Source: Symbiodinium microadriaticum
Taxonomy: Eukaryota > Sar > Dinophyceae > Suessiales > Symbiodiniaceae
DNA length: 64,000 nt
Direction of reading: 5' to 3'
Assembly: GCA_001939145.1 (NCBI GenBank)
Contig: LSRX01000249.1
Location: forward strand, 638,168-702,167
Shown here: positions 1 through 12,500 of the stretch, piece by piece
Position numbering within the stretch: position 1 is the stretch's first letter
Layout: the number at the start of each line of letters is the position of its first letter
The notes under the pieces: generated by a model
Told to the model about the DNA's origin: nothing
The model's database searches: none
The model's input: the letters and a program-made list of their open reading frames with translations, nothing else
Program-made: the position numbers and the translations under genes

Positions 1-21
1 ACCAACCCCCCCCCTTATTTT

Positions 22-320
22 GAGCCGCGCAAGCTTGCTTCAAAGCATATGAGTCTTTTTGACAGCCATAATGCGAGCATTTTGTTTGCAGATGGGAGGG
101 GCTGCGCCCCCCAACCCCTGAGCTTTTTTAGCCGCGCAAGAAAATGTTTCAATTCATGTGAGTGGTTTTGAATCCTATCATGCGACCATACTGTTTGCAA
201 ATGAAGGGGGGGGGCTGCGACCCCCAACCCCCGCGCTGTTTTAAGCCGCGCAAGCTTGCCTCAAAGTAGATCAGATTCCCTCGTACAACCCTTCATGCGG
301 TCATCGTGTTCGCTGCCCAG
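22..320. repeat. Tandem repeat of about 110 bases with GC hairpin core
   Basis: Three consecutive units begin with AGCCGCGCAAG near 24, 130 and 244; the third is partial. Each full unit continues through a TGCGA.CAT..TGTTTGCA block to a core of the form GGGGCTGCGCCCCCCAACCC. The core can fold on itself because the G run pairs with the C run. A diverged copy of the same core lies at about 43404-43443. I infer a dispersed non-coding repeat family; short open frames across it are not genes. Confidence 0.75.
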
Positions 321-1860
321 AGCAAGGTTTGCTTGCATCATGGGTTCTCGAGAGATAGATGTTGTCCTAATACAATATATAGAAAACAATGGCCTTCGCT
401 ATTAGCCTATAGAGAGAATAGAAGTTTTCCTATGGAAATACACAGAACCTCCCTGCCACCAACCAAAACAGTGGCAGTACGCAGCAGCAGCAGCAGCAGC
501 AGGAGCACCTCACCTCTCAAGTGCGACTGACTTCGTACTCTCTCAGCCCCAAATCCGGCAGGACAATAGTATTTTCAGCCCGGACTTTCAGACGCAGCTA
601 GGGCCGAAGTTCCTGGACTTGGCGGGCCTCACCCAACTCGAAAGGCGGGTTCGGGTCTCCAGATTAAAAAACACAGACTGAGTGGGAGGGATTGAGAGCG
701 TGGGGTCTCGGCTCCGGAGGAAGACAGGCTCCGGAGTTCGGGTTTTGGGAAATTTTGCAGACATGGGTCAGGTATGAGACCTGTATGGAGCTGCTCCAGC
801 CTGAGCGGGCATGCGATTGGTGGAGCTGGTTTCGTCTCTTGGCAGGTGGTCCTGGATCTTTACATGTCTTTGCCCTCCGCATCAAATTGCACCAAGACCC
901 TCAAGTTAGGGCCATTGTTGCGTTCAGCAGCCCGGAAGCCGTGTCAAGCATCCCCGGTTTGCCCAAGGGTGCAAAACAATCTATTAAAGTCGCAAGGCTG
1001 CTTGATGCGGCTTGATGTCCAAGCCTAGGCGTCTCCGGCGTGACAAGTACCATGCTGGACAAGTACCACGATAACGACGCGGCACGCCAGCGAATCTGGG
1101 ACACCCACTGCAGGTGGTCCGGCCAGTATCCGTGCTTCTGCGAGCAGGAGAACTTCGAAGTTGTCATGAAGGCGGATGTTCGCAGGCTTTCAGTTGTCCG
1201 TAGATTGCAGCCCAGACTTGCGACTGGCTGCAGCAAGTGGCTGATTTTATAGTTGAAGCCGTCGAAACCACAATGTGATTGGCCCTGGCTCTCGTGTCCT
1301 CCGCGCAGGCTCAGGAACGAAGGACTCCTGGCATCAAGTTCCTGGTGGAGGTGCTGCCAAGATACCTCTCTCCCGTGTCCAAACCCTCAAAACAAAATCC
1401 CTGGAAGGTCTTGGAACATGATTACCCCGGTCTTGAGGTGAGGCAAGAAGCCTGGCCTTTTCGGATTCCCCACAAGACCTCTCGCATGGCCGTCTAGCAG
1501 ATGATGTGAAGAGCAGGGGTCTATTTGGTCAACCAATCGTGAGCATGGACATCTCTACCCATGTTGTCCTGCTGCGATCACGCTTACCAGTACTTGGTTG
1601 CGGGCTACTCCGTTCATGCGTTAGCGACTCTAGTGGTTGGTATTGTCAGGCCAGATGCTGCTTGATAAATGTGTTATCAAGTACCCGTTCTTCTGTACTA
1701 CTCCTGCACTCCCTGTGATCTATAAACGTACATCAGAAATCAGGTGTCTGACCATGTTTGGCCGTCGCAGTTGCACAAGACATTCATTCTGAAAGACCGC
1801 GCAGTAAGCAACAGTAAGTTGCATGTACTAGTTTCTAGTGGCTCGCTAGCTTTATTTATG
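321..1860. other. No gene supported
   Basis: Only short overlapping frames on both strands are present, with no domain, no codon pattern and no convincing exon flanked by splice signals. A short AGC run lies at 483-502. This could be intergenic DNA or a long intron of a gene outside the window. Confidence 0.5.
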
Positions 1861-1867
1861 CGAACAA

Positions 1868-1966
1868 CGGTAGTAGCTACTAGTAGTAGTAGTAGCAGCA
1901 GCAGCAGCAGCAGCAGTAGAAGTAGTAGTAGTAGTAGTACTTAGCAGCAGCGAGCAGCGGGCGGAC

Positions 1967-2003
<37 letters not shown>

Positions 2004-2410
2004 CATCGTCACAGGGGCAGTCGTAGCCGTTGTAGTGGCAATAGTGGTACCGGTGGGGCCTCGTCGTAGTAGGAGGAGTAGTACTAGGAGATGGAGCAGA
2101 GGACTCATGGTAGTGGTAGGGTAGTAGCAGGAGTAGATATAGCAGCAGGTGGCAGTGGTATTGACATTGATAGTGGAAGCAGTAGAAGAAGCAGTGGTAG
2201 TAGCAGCAGCAGTAGTAGCGGCAGTAGCAGTAGTATTGTTACTATGATTGTTATGATTGGTACTACTATTATTTTTATATTATTACTATTAGTCGTCGTC
2301 GTAGTAGTAGTAGTAGTAGCAGTAGTAGTGGTAGTGGTGGTGGCAGCAGTAGTGGCAGCAGTAGTAGCAGTAGCAGCAGCAGTGGTAACGGAAGCAGCGG
2401 CACCATTTGG
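1868..2410. repeat. Trinucleotide repeat field (GTA/GCA/GTG)n
   Basis: Interrupted runs of AGT, AGC and GTG triplets cover more than 500 bases, densest at 1880-1940, 1968-2003 and 2290-2390. They produce long low-complexity frames such as poly-Val on + and poly-Thr on -, which should not be called genes. Similar arrays recur at 16133-16315, 42861-43010 and 48330-48680. Confidence 0.9.
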
Positions 2411-2487
2411 CATGATTTTGATGCTGCCATGTTGCTCTTGGACATGCATTTCAATAAGTTAAATAGATAAATACATCAAAAAGTAAA

Positions 2488-2552
2488 CATACACACACGC
2501 ACACACACACATATACATATATATATATATAGACATATGTATAAACATATAT
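2488..2552. repeat. (CA)n/(TA)n microsatellite
   Basis: Alternating CA then TA dinucleotides, with an imperfect ATACATAT tail. Simple sequence only. Confidence 0.85.
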
Positions 2553-2590
2553 TTCACATGATCGAAATGGATGCTAACCGTCGAACTGTA

Positions 2591-5500
2591 TTACGCTTTG
2601 GGCAGTAGGTGGTCATACTTATTATGACGGCACCCGAACACAACGGCCATCACGTTTGAGCCTGCAGGAGGCGAGTAGTAGTTAATTTTAAGTGCCCGAG
2701 CGGCATTTCCTTCAGCAATGTTCGCCATGACAGACGCCACTGGTGCTGATATCAGAACTTTCGTAATGTTAGTTGATTGCTCATACACTATTTGTGTCAT
2801 CGACATTGTGATTTTCACCATAGCCTCCATGATCAGCGCCAGTGTCGTCTCAGTTTTCATGGCAGCGGTTGTTTCTTGCCAGATACCTGTATCTTCGCTT
2901 ACTAATCGGTTGCTGCCATGAAGTGTGGGTGCCACAATAGCACAGCCGGGCATCAACTCGAGCTGTGGTTATTCCTGACCTGTGGCGTGCGCAACACGAA
3001 ACCGAAGAGGTTTCGGGGTTGGGTTCAGGGTCTCTCGACCTGCACGAAGTCTAAGTTGAGAAATGCCGCTCCAGCTACATACAGCCCTGAGCCCGTCGCT
3101 TTTGCAGAGACCCCATCCACTATCATCAAAGAGCCGCAGGTTAGGAAGGGGGTGTTTCACTGTCAGCCTGAAACGGCATGGGGCATGGGGAGACGAAAAG
3201 TTGCTAGAAGCTGTGTCGACAAAACCCGACCTTCGCCTGCGTCAGTTTCTTTCATGGGTCTGGAAAACCAGCTTTTCAATAGAATGCACTCCCAACGTGT
3301 GACTTCACTTGTAGCGCTGGAGACCGTGCGGTTGAAGTGTAGCAGGCATAGCATTAACAGCTGCCACGGGCGGCATCCTGCACTACAACGTGCAGCGTGC
3401 TTTGTCGAAGCAACACGGAAGCGTCAGTTGTGCCAGAACTGAAACCCCTGCAATAGCGCCAGTTCAGTCGACCAGATGGTCATGTTGGGATTTCTTGGCA
3501 TCTTGACGAATGAGCTACGGCTACGGGTCAGGGTTTAGAAGGGCCCTTTTTCAGCCCCAGCCTCGCTTCTCAGCAAGGCTATGGAGGGAGCCTCGGAAGG
3601 CAGTCGCCGGGCCTCGCTCTGATGTTTTGGTGGAGAGGACTTGAGGGATGAGGGCGTTCAAGGCTCTAGTCGGGGTTCAGATCAGGTGCATTTCAGGGTC
3701 TCGGAAGTTAACTAGGTTCAGTTGACTATCCACTAGGTATGCTTCTGAGGGCATTACCAGATGCGATGATTCCCCGGACTGTATCCTTGAGAAAGTCATT
3801 TAAAAACCGCAGCGTCGAGCTTGAGATTGGTGTGCTGTGACTGTTCAGGCCATAAGCTCTTGAAAGAACTCCGCGATCTCCGGCATTTCCCAAACCTGAG
3901 TTAGAGCCAACCCAGACACGGAGCTCAATTGAGCTTTGAACCCTGCTTTGACATGCCTCAGCCAAGCAGGCTTCTCCAGAACCCGAATCCTATATGCAAT
4001 GAGCTCACATTTTCAAGCTACAGCATCCTAGGTCGTTCGAAATCGTCGTTTTTAGCCCAGCCAAGGTAGCGACAGCCTTTGCGCGGGCGTCGTGCAGGTG
4101 CGAAGCACGACGCTGTAGTGGTTCTTGAACTCGAAGGTTTCCATGACTGCGGCTAACGTATGACTTTATTGTCGTGCTTACTGGGGTATTGATTCGGCAC
4201 GCCGGATACCATACTGTTCGAGCCCCATGGTCCTGTAGATGCATCGGGAACAACTCCATCTCATGTCGGAGATTTCACCCTTTGTAAGTTTGTTCCGCTT
4301 GCAGAGTCATAGGACTGTGCCCATGGAGCCATGGAGCTTGAATCAGGTTACTGTGCTTGGGAAAATTCGGTCTAGCGAATGCCGAAAAGTCGCAAACATA
4401 TGATTTTGCAAGCTTTGCTATGTTCTTCGCCCAAGGCTGGAATGAGACACGTATCATCACGTATCCTCGAACCCCAAGCCCTGACTGCTTGACGCGAAAA
4501 CGGCAACAACCAGTCGTCGCCCTTTATGTGAACCTGACGCATTCAAAACGATCATGGAGGGTCCAACGCTTGCTTTCAAACAGAACCTTGACGAGCTTTT
4601 GTTCGCTTAACCCTCAATGCCCTTGCCCATCGGCCGCCTCGACCGTGAAGCCGGAGCAAGTGCTTGCAAGGAAGGTTATGTTGGTCCTGTCCCGGGTCTA
4701 CTGTTTCTTTCGGTACACGAAGAGGGAATCAAAACCAGCGGCGCGGACCAAATGAAACGCGTCTGAAAGCGTTGGCCCTGCGGTCGGCCAGTCTCTCCTG
4801 GAAGCGGCCGACTGGCCAGCAAGCCACTGCCTGACTCCGCACCGTGTGCGCAGCGGCGTCCCCTGGCCATGATCTTAAGTATATTTTATTTGCCATCAGT
4901 ACTAGGGATTGAACCACTGGCTGTTCTCTTATTGGAAGGCTCCCGTGTGCTCATACCCATGCCAACAGGGGCACGGCAAATGCAAAGGAGTTCGAGTCAG
5001 CTTTTTCGGCCTAGCATCTTTCAAGCGCACCTCTCTTTCAACCTGAGGCGCCAGTGATCCATTGGAGGTGCAGAACGGGGCGCGGGCTGTCCAAGAGTGG
5101 TGTGCCCCGAGATCTGGTACGAGCTTCTAACTGTCAAAATGATTTTCCCGAGGCCTTGAAGCCTTGACGAAAGCCCACATAGCTCTAGCCACTTCCACAG
5201 GCTGGTACCCCGCGATGGGGCCATCGGCGCTCTCGATCAGGACGAGGTGTCAAGCCCGATGGACTAAACGAGGGTTTGGATTTGGGCAGTAGGTTCTGGA
5301 CATATGAGTCAACGACCCGAAGCACGGGACGCAATGAAACCTAAGTACGGCCTCCAGCGACCTCAATGTAGCAAGGTCTCCTACAGAATTCCGTTGCTGC
5401 CGGACGGCTCTGTTGTCACAATCCTTCATACTGATGGATTATGAAAATGCTGTAAACAGCAGCCCCGAATCTGTTTGTGAAGGATCTTGTTGAGACAGCG

Positions 5501-7990
5501 CCGTAGCCGGTCGAAGGCGATCACCCTCAGGCTCAAAGCACGACACGGCAGATCTCCAAATAAATCTCTAGAAGCCAGGTCTCGAGACCCTGCGCAAGAC
5601 TCAGCCCCACCCTGCGACTGTGCATGCAAAAGCCTGGCTCAAGCCAAGAGCCATCCGCCAGCATGTTGCATGTCTGAAACCATACAATTGCAACCCCATC
5701 TTTGACAGGAAAGGCACGCAGACTCGAATCTTCGTTCGTTAGCGTGCGGCCACTCAGCCGCAAGCTGATGCGGCCGGCAGGGAAGTGACATGTCACCCTG
5801 TGAATCATCAAAACGGCATGGCGGGCATGGGCATTCGTAGTACTGTTTGGGAGCGTTGGTCATAGGATGATGAGTAGCACGGGGCACTACGGCACTGCTT
5901 AGCAGCAATCTCGTAGCAGTGGATCCAGAAAGGAAGGCGAATAGTAGGATGAGAAAGACAAGGGTGCCACCGCATGAGCTGCACCAGTGGCAGACAAAGG
6001 CATATGCGCTGTAACGGGTGCTACTGTAGCAGCTGCAAGTGTTCGAACAATGCAGCAGCAGATCTTCCTGTGGCCATGTCTTGTATCCTCAATCTACGCA
6101 GCTTGATATTGGCATTTTGGCCAACAAGGACAGCCAGCTCAAGGACTGCTAAATAATTACGGATACATAATCATGACCATTGTACAAAGGAATGGTTTGT
6201 TTGCAAGCTCAGGCTCAACAGACCTATGGCGCGTTCCAGACCACTGCCCGAGCGGTGCCACTGGTCGGGACAACTAGGTACTCGTAGGGTATGCAACAGC
6301 TTCGTGTGCAGAGAGGCTTCAGTCTACGCAGTCAATCGAAGTTAATGTGCCTTGATTGACGTTTCAGAAGTTGATGGAACCTTTTGAATCTTTGGAAGGA
6401 TCCTGAGCTTTTTGCCGCTTCGTCCCAGAGACGTCTGCAAGGATGCCCTTCGCCACCATGCGCAGCTCTCAGACGACATCGGGCAGTTGGGGAATCCGGA
6501 AGACGCCACCGGAGCCAATCCAAGATTACGAGGACGAGTTTGTGGCTTCCCAGCAGGTATGTGTCCCTCCGTTGACCGACCGCGTCACACCTTGTTCCAC
6601 GACAGCACGAGTTTCAAACACAGCAAGTGTACTGATGTCCGATCTGCGCGGCCCAAGTCACTACCATGTTTCTGGAGGAGCGTCCTCATCGAGAATAAGC
6701 CATATCCCCGATCTTGAGCCGCTGGCGCCAGTACGCGAGGATGGTTGCAAGCTGTGTTTGCCTCTTCTGCTCATTCGAGTGAAGCTTCAGAGCGCAGTTG
6801 TAGGATTGTGCACAGAGACGGCGGCAACAGGGAAGAGAATGAACATCGAATGTCGAAGACGGGGCTGATGGAGATTGGAGAGACACAGGGTATGAGTCTA
6901 AGCCTTAAGCCCAAGTGTACATCGCACTCTGTCTTATGTAGATATGTGAGCTTGAAGTCGACCCCCCATCACAACCCGCTACGAACCGTGAGACCTCGTT
7001 TGGCTCTGTCCGAGTTGCGGGAGCGTCATCAGCAACAACATCACCTTGTCATACCCCATACAATACAACTACCCACCCCAAACCTTGCTAGAACCCTGGT
7101 GGTAGCTGTTACAGGGCCCGTAAATGCAACGCGCCCAGTAGCCCAACTAGAAACCTTTCAGTTCATCCTTAAAGTGCCGCTTTCAGAAGTTGAAAAGCAA
7201 CCCTTACTGTGATTTTTGGAGCTTGGCCCTTTTTAGACGCAGGAGGCCGAGGCAGAGGCCGAGTTCTCCGGAGGCCCTGAGGAGAAGGAGACAGCACTCG
7301 CAGAGCTGGCGGAGGCTTCCAGACAGCAGCGGAACTCCTCTGTTTTTGGGTAGAGCTCTGGCATCATAAGGATCAGAGTGTCATAGTGGCCCAGTATACA
7401 TGTGTTTTCCGAGTCGTACACTAGCAGACTGGAAAGGTATGGGTTCCACAGGGTCCAGGCCGTCTCGTTTTGGAGCAAGTCAGGGGGCTTAGTTTGGTGT
7501 GAGTATAGTAGTATGGTGCTCGTGCCTGCGAGTTTCTGCAAAAAGAAATCACAAAACCAGACGTACAGTAGAATTTGAGAAACTCTCTGCTGGTGTTTTG
7601 GATTGGCGCCGCAGGCCGCAGAGTGTTGCTTTTGAGAAGGTCTCATGCGGTGCTGATCACAATCAAAGCATTTTCGGACTGCGCCAGGCCGCCATCCAAA
7701 AACACTACAGAAGGTCCTCGTAGAATCCACTGCAGTTATATCACAAGAGCTTCTACCCCGACACATCCGCGCAGCGCAGGTCGATCTCGAAGAAGTCCAT
7801 GAGGCCTCGGGGGGTCTCGCGCGGGTTGGGGGGCTGAGGCCCCAGAATTTCTTGAGGAATGGGGGCTGTACATCGGAGCATCCGAGGAGTTGCGGCCGAA
7901 GTTCCGTCCCGGAAAGCGGCTTCGACGAAACCAAGCATTGCTCGTGAGACACCGTCCGGAGCTCCTCCAACAAAATTGGATTTCCAGTTA
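2591..7990. other. Long stretch with no supported gene
   Basis: Both strands carry many frames of 60-170 codons, but none shows a recognisable domain. The minus frame at 2591-2956 and the plus frame at 2918-3442 are the longest, and each overlaps other frames of similar length. Parts near 3510-3720 are rich in GGGTT/CAGGG words, like other degenerate telomere-like DNA in the window. It may be intron or intergenic DNA. Confidence 0.45.
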
Positions 7991-7994
7991 AGCC

Positions 7995-9572
7995 ATGGAA
8001 TCTACGGTGGCAGAGTTTCATCTCAAGCTGAGACGGCACGCACCTTTGTCGCCCTCCGCCATGGCAGCGTCCGCCGAAGAGCTGCAAGCCGAGATCGAAG
8101 CCACCCGGCGACGGGTGGAAGCAGAGAGGGCCAGGCGCCAGGAGCTCATTGCCGAGACCAGCCAGGCAGCAGAACGGAACAGGCTGCGCAGACAGCTGGA
8201 GGAGATGAAAACTTGCTTGGCAGAGGAACAGCTAGAAAATGCGTACGAAGCTGAGCGTCGACGGTCACTTGATGAGGACCGGACCTGGTGGCAGCATGCC
8301 TCCGATGCTGCAGGTTCCATTCTCAGCAAGCAACCTGTGATGCGAGCAAGTGGTGGCAACAGCATCAATTGCGCAGAAACGGTCGCCACAGGTGAGTATG
8401 TCTGGAAAATCGAAGGCTTCTCCTGGTTGAAGTGCATGCTGATGCAGGAAGAGGAGGACTATGTCGTCGCCTCTATGCCATTCCAAGTCGGCAACGAAAC
8501 GTTCTTTTTCTCCTACAGCCCGTGGGGAGACTATCTGTGCGATCAGCATCATGGGTCTCTCGCAATCCTGCCTGACACGAAGGAGTGTGTTGCGATTCGG
8601 TATCGCATCTCCGTCAAGGCTTGGAATGGTGAGTTTGTACAGTGGGGCGACAAGTGCGACGTCGTCCACCGCGGCGACAGGAACAGGTCGGGTGCATATG
8701 GCCCGGATGTGCATTGGCCAGATCATCCTCCTGCTTTTCTGGGAATCTTCGGCCTCAGCCATGAAGAGCTGCTGCAGTCCGAGTGGGTGGAGAACGACAC
8801 TCTCACGGTGAAGTTCGAGCTCGAAGTCCGTCCTTATGAATACGCAAGCTCACGGCCCTTGAGCCTTACCGCGGAGGTTCCTGCTCCAACTATGAGTGAA
8901 GACACGCACGCGCTGCTGGAGGAAGGCAACTGCAGCGACGTGCAATTCATGGTGCAGAACGAGGTGATCCATGCTCACTCGCAGGTTCTCTGTGCACGAT
9001 CCGAGGTATTCAGCAAACAGCTGACGGCGGGCATGCAGGAGAGCGTTTCCAAAGTCGTCGTGATCGAGGACTGCGATGCTGCCACCTTCAAGGCCTTTTT
9101 GCACTTCCTTTACACCGACCAACTGCCGGACGCACAGGAGCTCCTTCCGAAGGGCGCCTCAAGTGCAAACGAGACAGAGAGTGGCAGCCCTCAGTTGTCG
9201 CGAATTCAGGCGCTTCTGGCCGTGAGCCACAAGTATCAAGTGAAGCGTCTTCAGCTCTGGTGTGAAGCGAGGCTTTCAGAACAAATCGTCAAGTCACAGG
9301 TTTGCGGCATCCTTTGTCAGGCCCATCTCCTACAGGCGAGGCAGCTGGAAATGGCGTGCCTCTCATTCATCAGACACCACATGAGCCAAGTACTCATGAT
9401 GCCTTCCTATGCTGAGCTGATCAGGAAGTGGCCCCAAGTCGCCCTCAAGGTCAGCCTCTTCTCGGCAGGCGTGTCGGAAACCGAGGCGCTGGCTGTCATA
9501 GATGCTTTCGAAAAGCCGCAAGAGCTACAATGGGAAGAGCCGACCGATTCGGGAGAGTTCCTGTACCAGTAG
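7995..9572 (+). CDS. Coiled-coil, MATH-like and BTB/POZ domain protein, intronless
   Basis: This is a complete 525-residue frame with no intron. Residues 25-98 are rich in Glu, Arg and Ala and look like a coiled coil (AEELQAEIEATRRRVEAE). Residues about 134-280 fit a MATH/TRAF-like fold, opening with EYVWKIEGFSWL and closing with NDTLTVKFELEV. Residues about 305-420 are a BTB/POZ domain, with the family pattern CSDVQF..., VIHAHSQVLCARSEVF and FKAFLHFLYTD; a BACK-like helical tail follows. In this family (SPOP in animals, BPM in plants) the MATH domain binds the substrate and BTB binds Cullin-3, so a ubiquitin-ligase adaptor role is inferred. The start at 7995 gives the longest frame; an ATG at 8061 (GCCATGG context) would lose 22 residues and keep all domains. 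The absence of introns contrasts with the 31-exon gene downstream and could reflect retroposition. Confidence 0.9.
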   Translation: MESTVAEFHLKLRRHAPLSPSAMAASAEELQAEIEATRRRVEAERARRQELIAETSQAAERNRLRRQLEEMKTCLAEEQLENAYEAERRRSLDEDRTWWQHASDAAGSILSKQPVMRASGGNSINCAETVATGEYVWKIEGFSWLKCMLMQEEEDYVVASMPFQVGNETFFFSYSPWGDYLCDQHHGSLAILPDTKECVAIRYRISVKAWNGEFVQWGDKCDVVHRGDRNRSGAYGPDVHWPDHPPAFLGIFGLSHEELLQSEWVENDTLTVKFELEVRPYEYASSRPLSLTAEVPAPTMSEDTHALLEEGNCSDVQFMVQNEVIHAHSQVLCARSEVFSKQLTAGMQESVSKVVVIEDCDAATFKAFLHFLYTDQLPDAQELLPKGASSANETESGSPQLSRIQALLAVSHKYQVKRLQLWCEARLSEQIVKSQVCGILCQAHLLQARQLEMACLSFIRHHMSQVLMMPSYAELIRKWPQVALKVSLFSAGVSETEALAVIDAFEKPQELQWEEPTDSGEFLYQ

Positions 9573-12500
9573 CCCAGGCGGCACTTGGCGCCCCAAAGCT
9601 CCGTACTTTTAACTCAAGGTGCTTGTTGAGAGCGCACAGAGAGTTTCACGACACGCACGTGCACAGCTACAGCCAAAGCTGCTGTACAACGAAGCGTCAT
9701 GCAACAGGTGTCAATGCTCGAAGCTGGCATTAAAGGAGCTCTGAGCTCGAGTTTGGGGAGGGCTGCAGCATCTCTCGTGGGGAAGGGGCGATCAGTTGCT
9801 TGATGCCTCGTTCCTGTTGTTTAAGGTAGAAAGACAACTCCCGCAAGCAGCAATCGGCTGTAAACTTGCATCCGCAATCCAATAAGGCTGGAGCTTGTTC
9901 AGTGACAACATGTACAGTAGAAATCCTGGCAACACGAACCAACTTCTAATCTCAACTCCGTCCTGTAATTACAGGCCAGCTTCCCAAATCAGGTTCCTAT
10001 TTCACAAGTATTGGTAGACGTGCTGGTGGTTGCATGGCGGAGCAACGCAGCCAAAGCACGACCGCCCAAGAAAGGGAAACTAGGACGTCCACGAGTTGGT
10101 ACATATTTGTTTGTTAGTCCTGCTACAGTGGCGCCAGCGGCACAACTGCGCTTACGAACAACCTGAAAGCCTCGGACTGACAATGATGTCCATTTACGTC
10201 TTTCTATACACCCGCAGGCTGCAGGGCAAAGTACAGCCGCAGCGCGCTGCATGGGGAAGGATGACTCACAGGTTCGCGTCGTCGGGTGAAGCATGAAGGG
10301 TTTGGGCTCGCTGGTGGAGGAGTTCACAGGAGGGATGCCAAAAGAAAGGTATCCAGCATGTCGGGCTTTGGGTTTGGGCGGCTCAGGATTGGCATGGTCA
10401 GGGTTCAGGGCTTGTGTCATCGTTTGGGTTTCGCCAGAGCACCCTAGGTCCACTCAGAGTTCGACGGCCGGCTAGGGCTTGGCACAAGTCCCGGGGATGG
10501 TTGCAGCATGTTGCAGCAGTATCGTGTGACCTCGTTTGATGCAGACTTTCCGATGCAGTGTCTACACCTACTCCTATCCTAAAGGCGGAAGATCCCGCGG
10601 GAGACCAGCATCTCAAGGAGCATCCGAGCATGCAGCCTGCATTTTATTGCAGCTCCGAGGTAAGAAATGTGGAGTCCGGGTATGGGTGTCGGTACCTGGA
10701 TGCTACAGCTTCAGTGCTATCTTAGGGAATTCCGAGCTGAGCGTGTGGGTATGTGTGGGTGGTTGGTTGGACCTAAGCTCGCTTAGACTTAGAAAATAGT
10801 TTCGATGGTCTGTTCTGGATAGAGAAGGCTCTGGGAAGCGCAGTTTGAAGCACCCGATCACAAGCAAGTCATGTCAGTCAAGTGACATGGAAGCCCCATC
10901 GGCACGAACCCATGCCTCACTTTCCAAGGAACAGTTCCTGCTGCGGACCTTGTCTGAGTACCGCCAGATGAGAGAGCGATTGTCCTGCCGGAAAATCTAG
11001 AACACAGGGGCCGGTGAAGAGGTGAGCAGCGAGAGCGGCTACGTCCAGTGGATAGAGTCACTGAGTTCTCCAGATGCGATTTACGATATCTCGAGTTGTT
11101 GCCATGGAATGCGATCTTTATTATTGCTGTTGCCACAGCTGAAGATCTCAACCCTAAAATGTAGATGTCCTAGCAAGTAAGCGGATTTTGTAGCGGAGCC
11201 TGCCCTCCTGAGACAAGCTCTCAGAGGTGCCAGACACAAGACCAATGAGTCTGCACAATTCGGCCTGAACAGTCGAAGGTTGGCCCCTCCAAGATGCTCC
11301 ATTCTCCAGAGTTTCTTTCGACACTCGGTTTCTAATTACGACTGCTACCTTCAATCGTAGATTCATACGGCTTGTTCAGGCACACCAGGATCTCAAGGCA
11401 GGATGCCAGCCCGACTGCACGAAGCTCGCCTGCTTCCCGCCCAACCCCAAGACTGCCCTGCAGTCCGAGCACTGACCACAAAGCCCAACAGCGACACGCA
11501 TGACGGATTGGGGGTGGCTTCCTGTGGTCGGACGACCGCGTTAAGGCCAAAGCTGTGCAGCGTGGACGCACCTGGCTGCCTCAAGCCACAAGCCTCACGT
11601 GTGGAACCAATCCGAGATCCTTGAACCTGCAGCTTTTAGTGCTCATGTGGATACAACTGCTGGAAAAAGCACGCCGATCCGTAAATTCCTTGATCAGCTC
11701 CCAAGAATCAGATAATACTTGGGACCAGAAGTTTAGTCCTCATTTCCGGAAACGGAGGCTTGGGCCGTTTGGGCTGGGATCGCAACCTCCAGAGTGAGAA
11801 GGATGCAAAAATGGGCCGAGTCATGCGCACGGCGGGAGTGCCAGCCTAGGGGAAAAGACGGTACCCATCAGTAGATAGACGTACCAGGAGTGATGGTAAG
11901 GCCTCGAGAGTGAGCAGAATGAGCCAGGATCTTGGTATCACAAGCTCACGAGCTCCAAACTATTTGGAAGACTCGGGTCTTGGGGTGAATTATCTTTATC
12001 TTGGTGTTCTTCTCGTTGGCTCTTCGGAGTTTAACTTTTTGGGTTTTCTTGTTTAACCTTTTGGAGGGTTTCAGAAGTCAGCCAGGTTAAGAGGTCAGCT
12101 TCTGCAGCGTTATCGAATTGCCCCCGGCGCAGCTCGGGACGGGCAAGTGTGAGCGATTGCGGCTTGTTTGGCTTTTGGCGTTCTTCCATCCGTGGGCTGG
12201 TGTCCGAGTCTGGATGCTCGAACCTCCCTTCCAGCACAAAGTGGCAACGACCCCTTGCAAGCGGCCCCAACAGACGACCTCTTGCCAGGTTCGAACTGAT
12301 ACGACCATGCAAACCACGGCCCGGCGAATGCCTTATAGATCCTTATAGTATGTTATAGCCGTTTTTGCAACGTCCCCCTGGAGGCCATGGTCCTCTTCTG
12401 GCGGCCGAGACCACAGTCTTGTGCTTCGGGGATCTGCGGGCTGCAACAAAGAAAAATCGTTCAGGCACACGCGTAACCACACGAATCACCACAACACTAG

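Noticed and set aside
2091..2462. Plus and minus frames of more than 110 codons
   Set aside because: They consist of translated trinucleotide repeat (poly-Ser/Val or poly-Thr) with no unique sequence.
7233..8087. Minus-strand frame of 284 codons
   Set aside because: It overlaps the start of the MATH/BTB gene on the opposite strand, has no domain, and its composition looks like antisense of G/C-rich DNA.
8018..9122. Minus-strand frames inside the MATH/BTB gene
   Set aside because: They are shadows of the strongly supported plus-strand frame.
12281..12310. GGTTCGAACT as a tRNA T-arm
   Set aside because: No matching anticodon arm or acceptor stem can be drawn around it.
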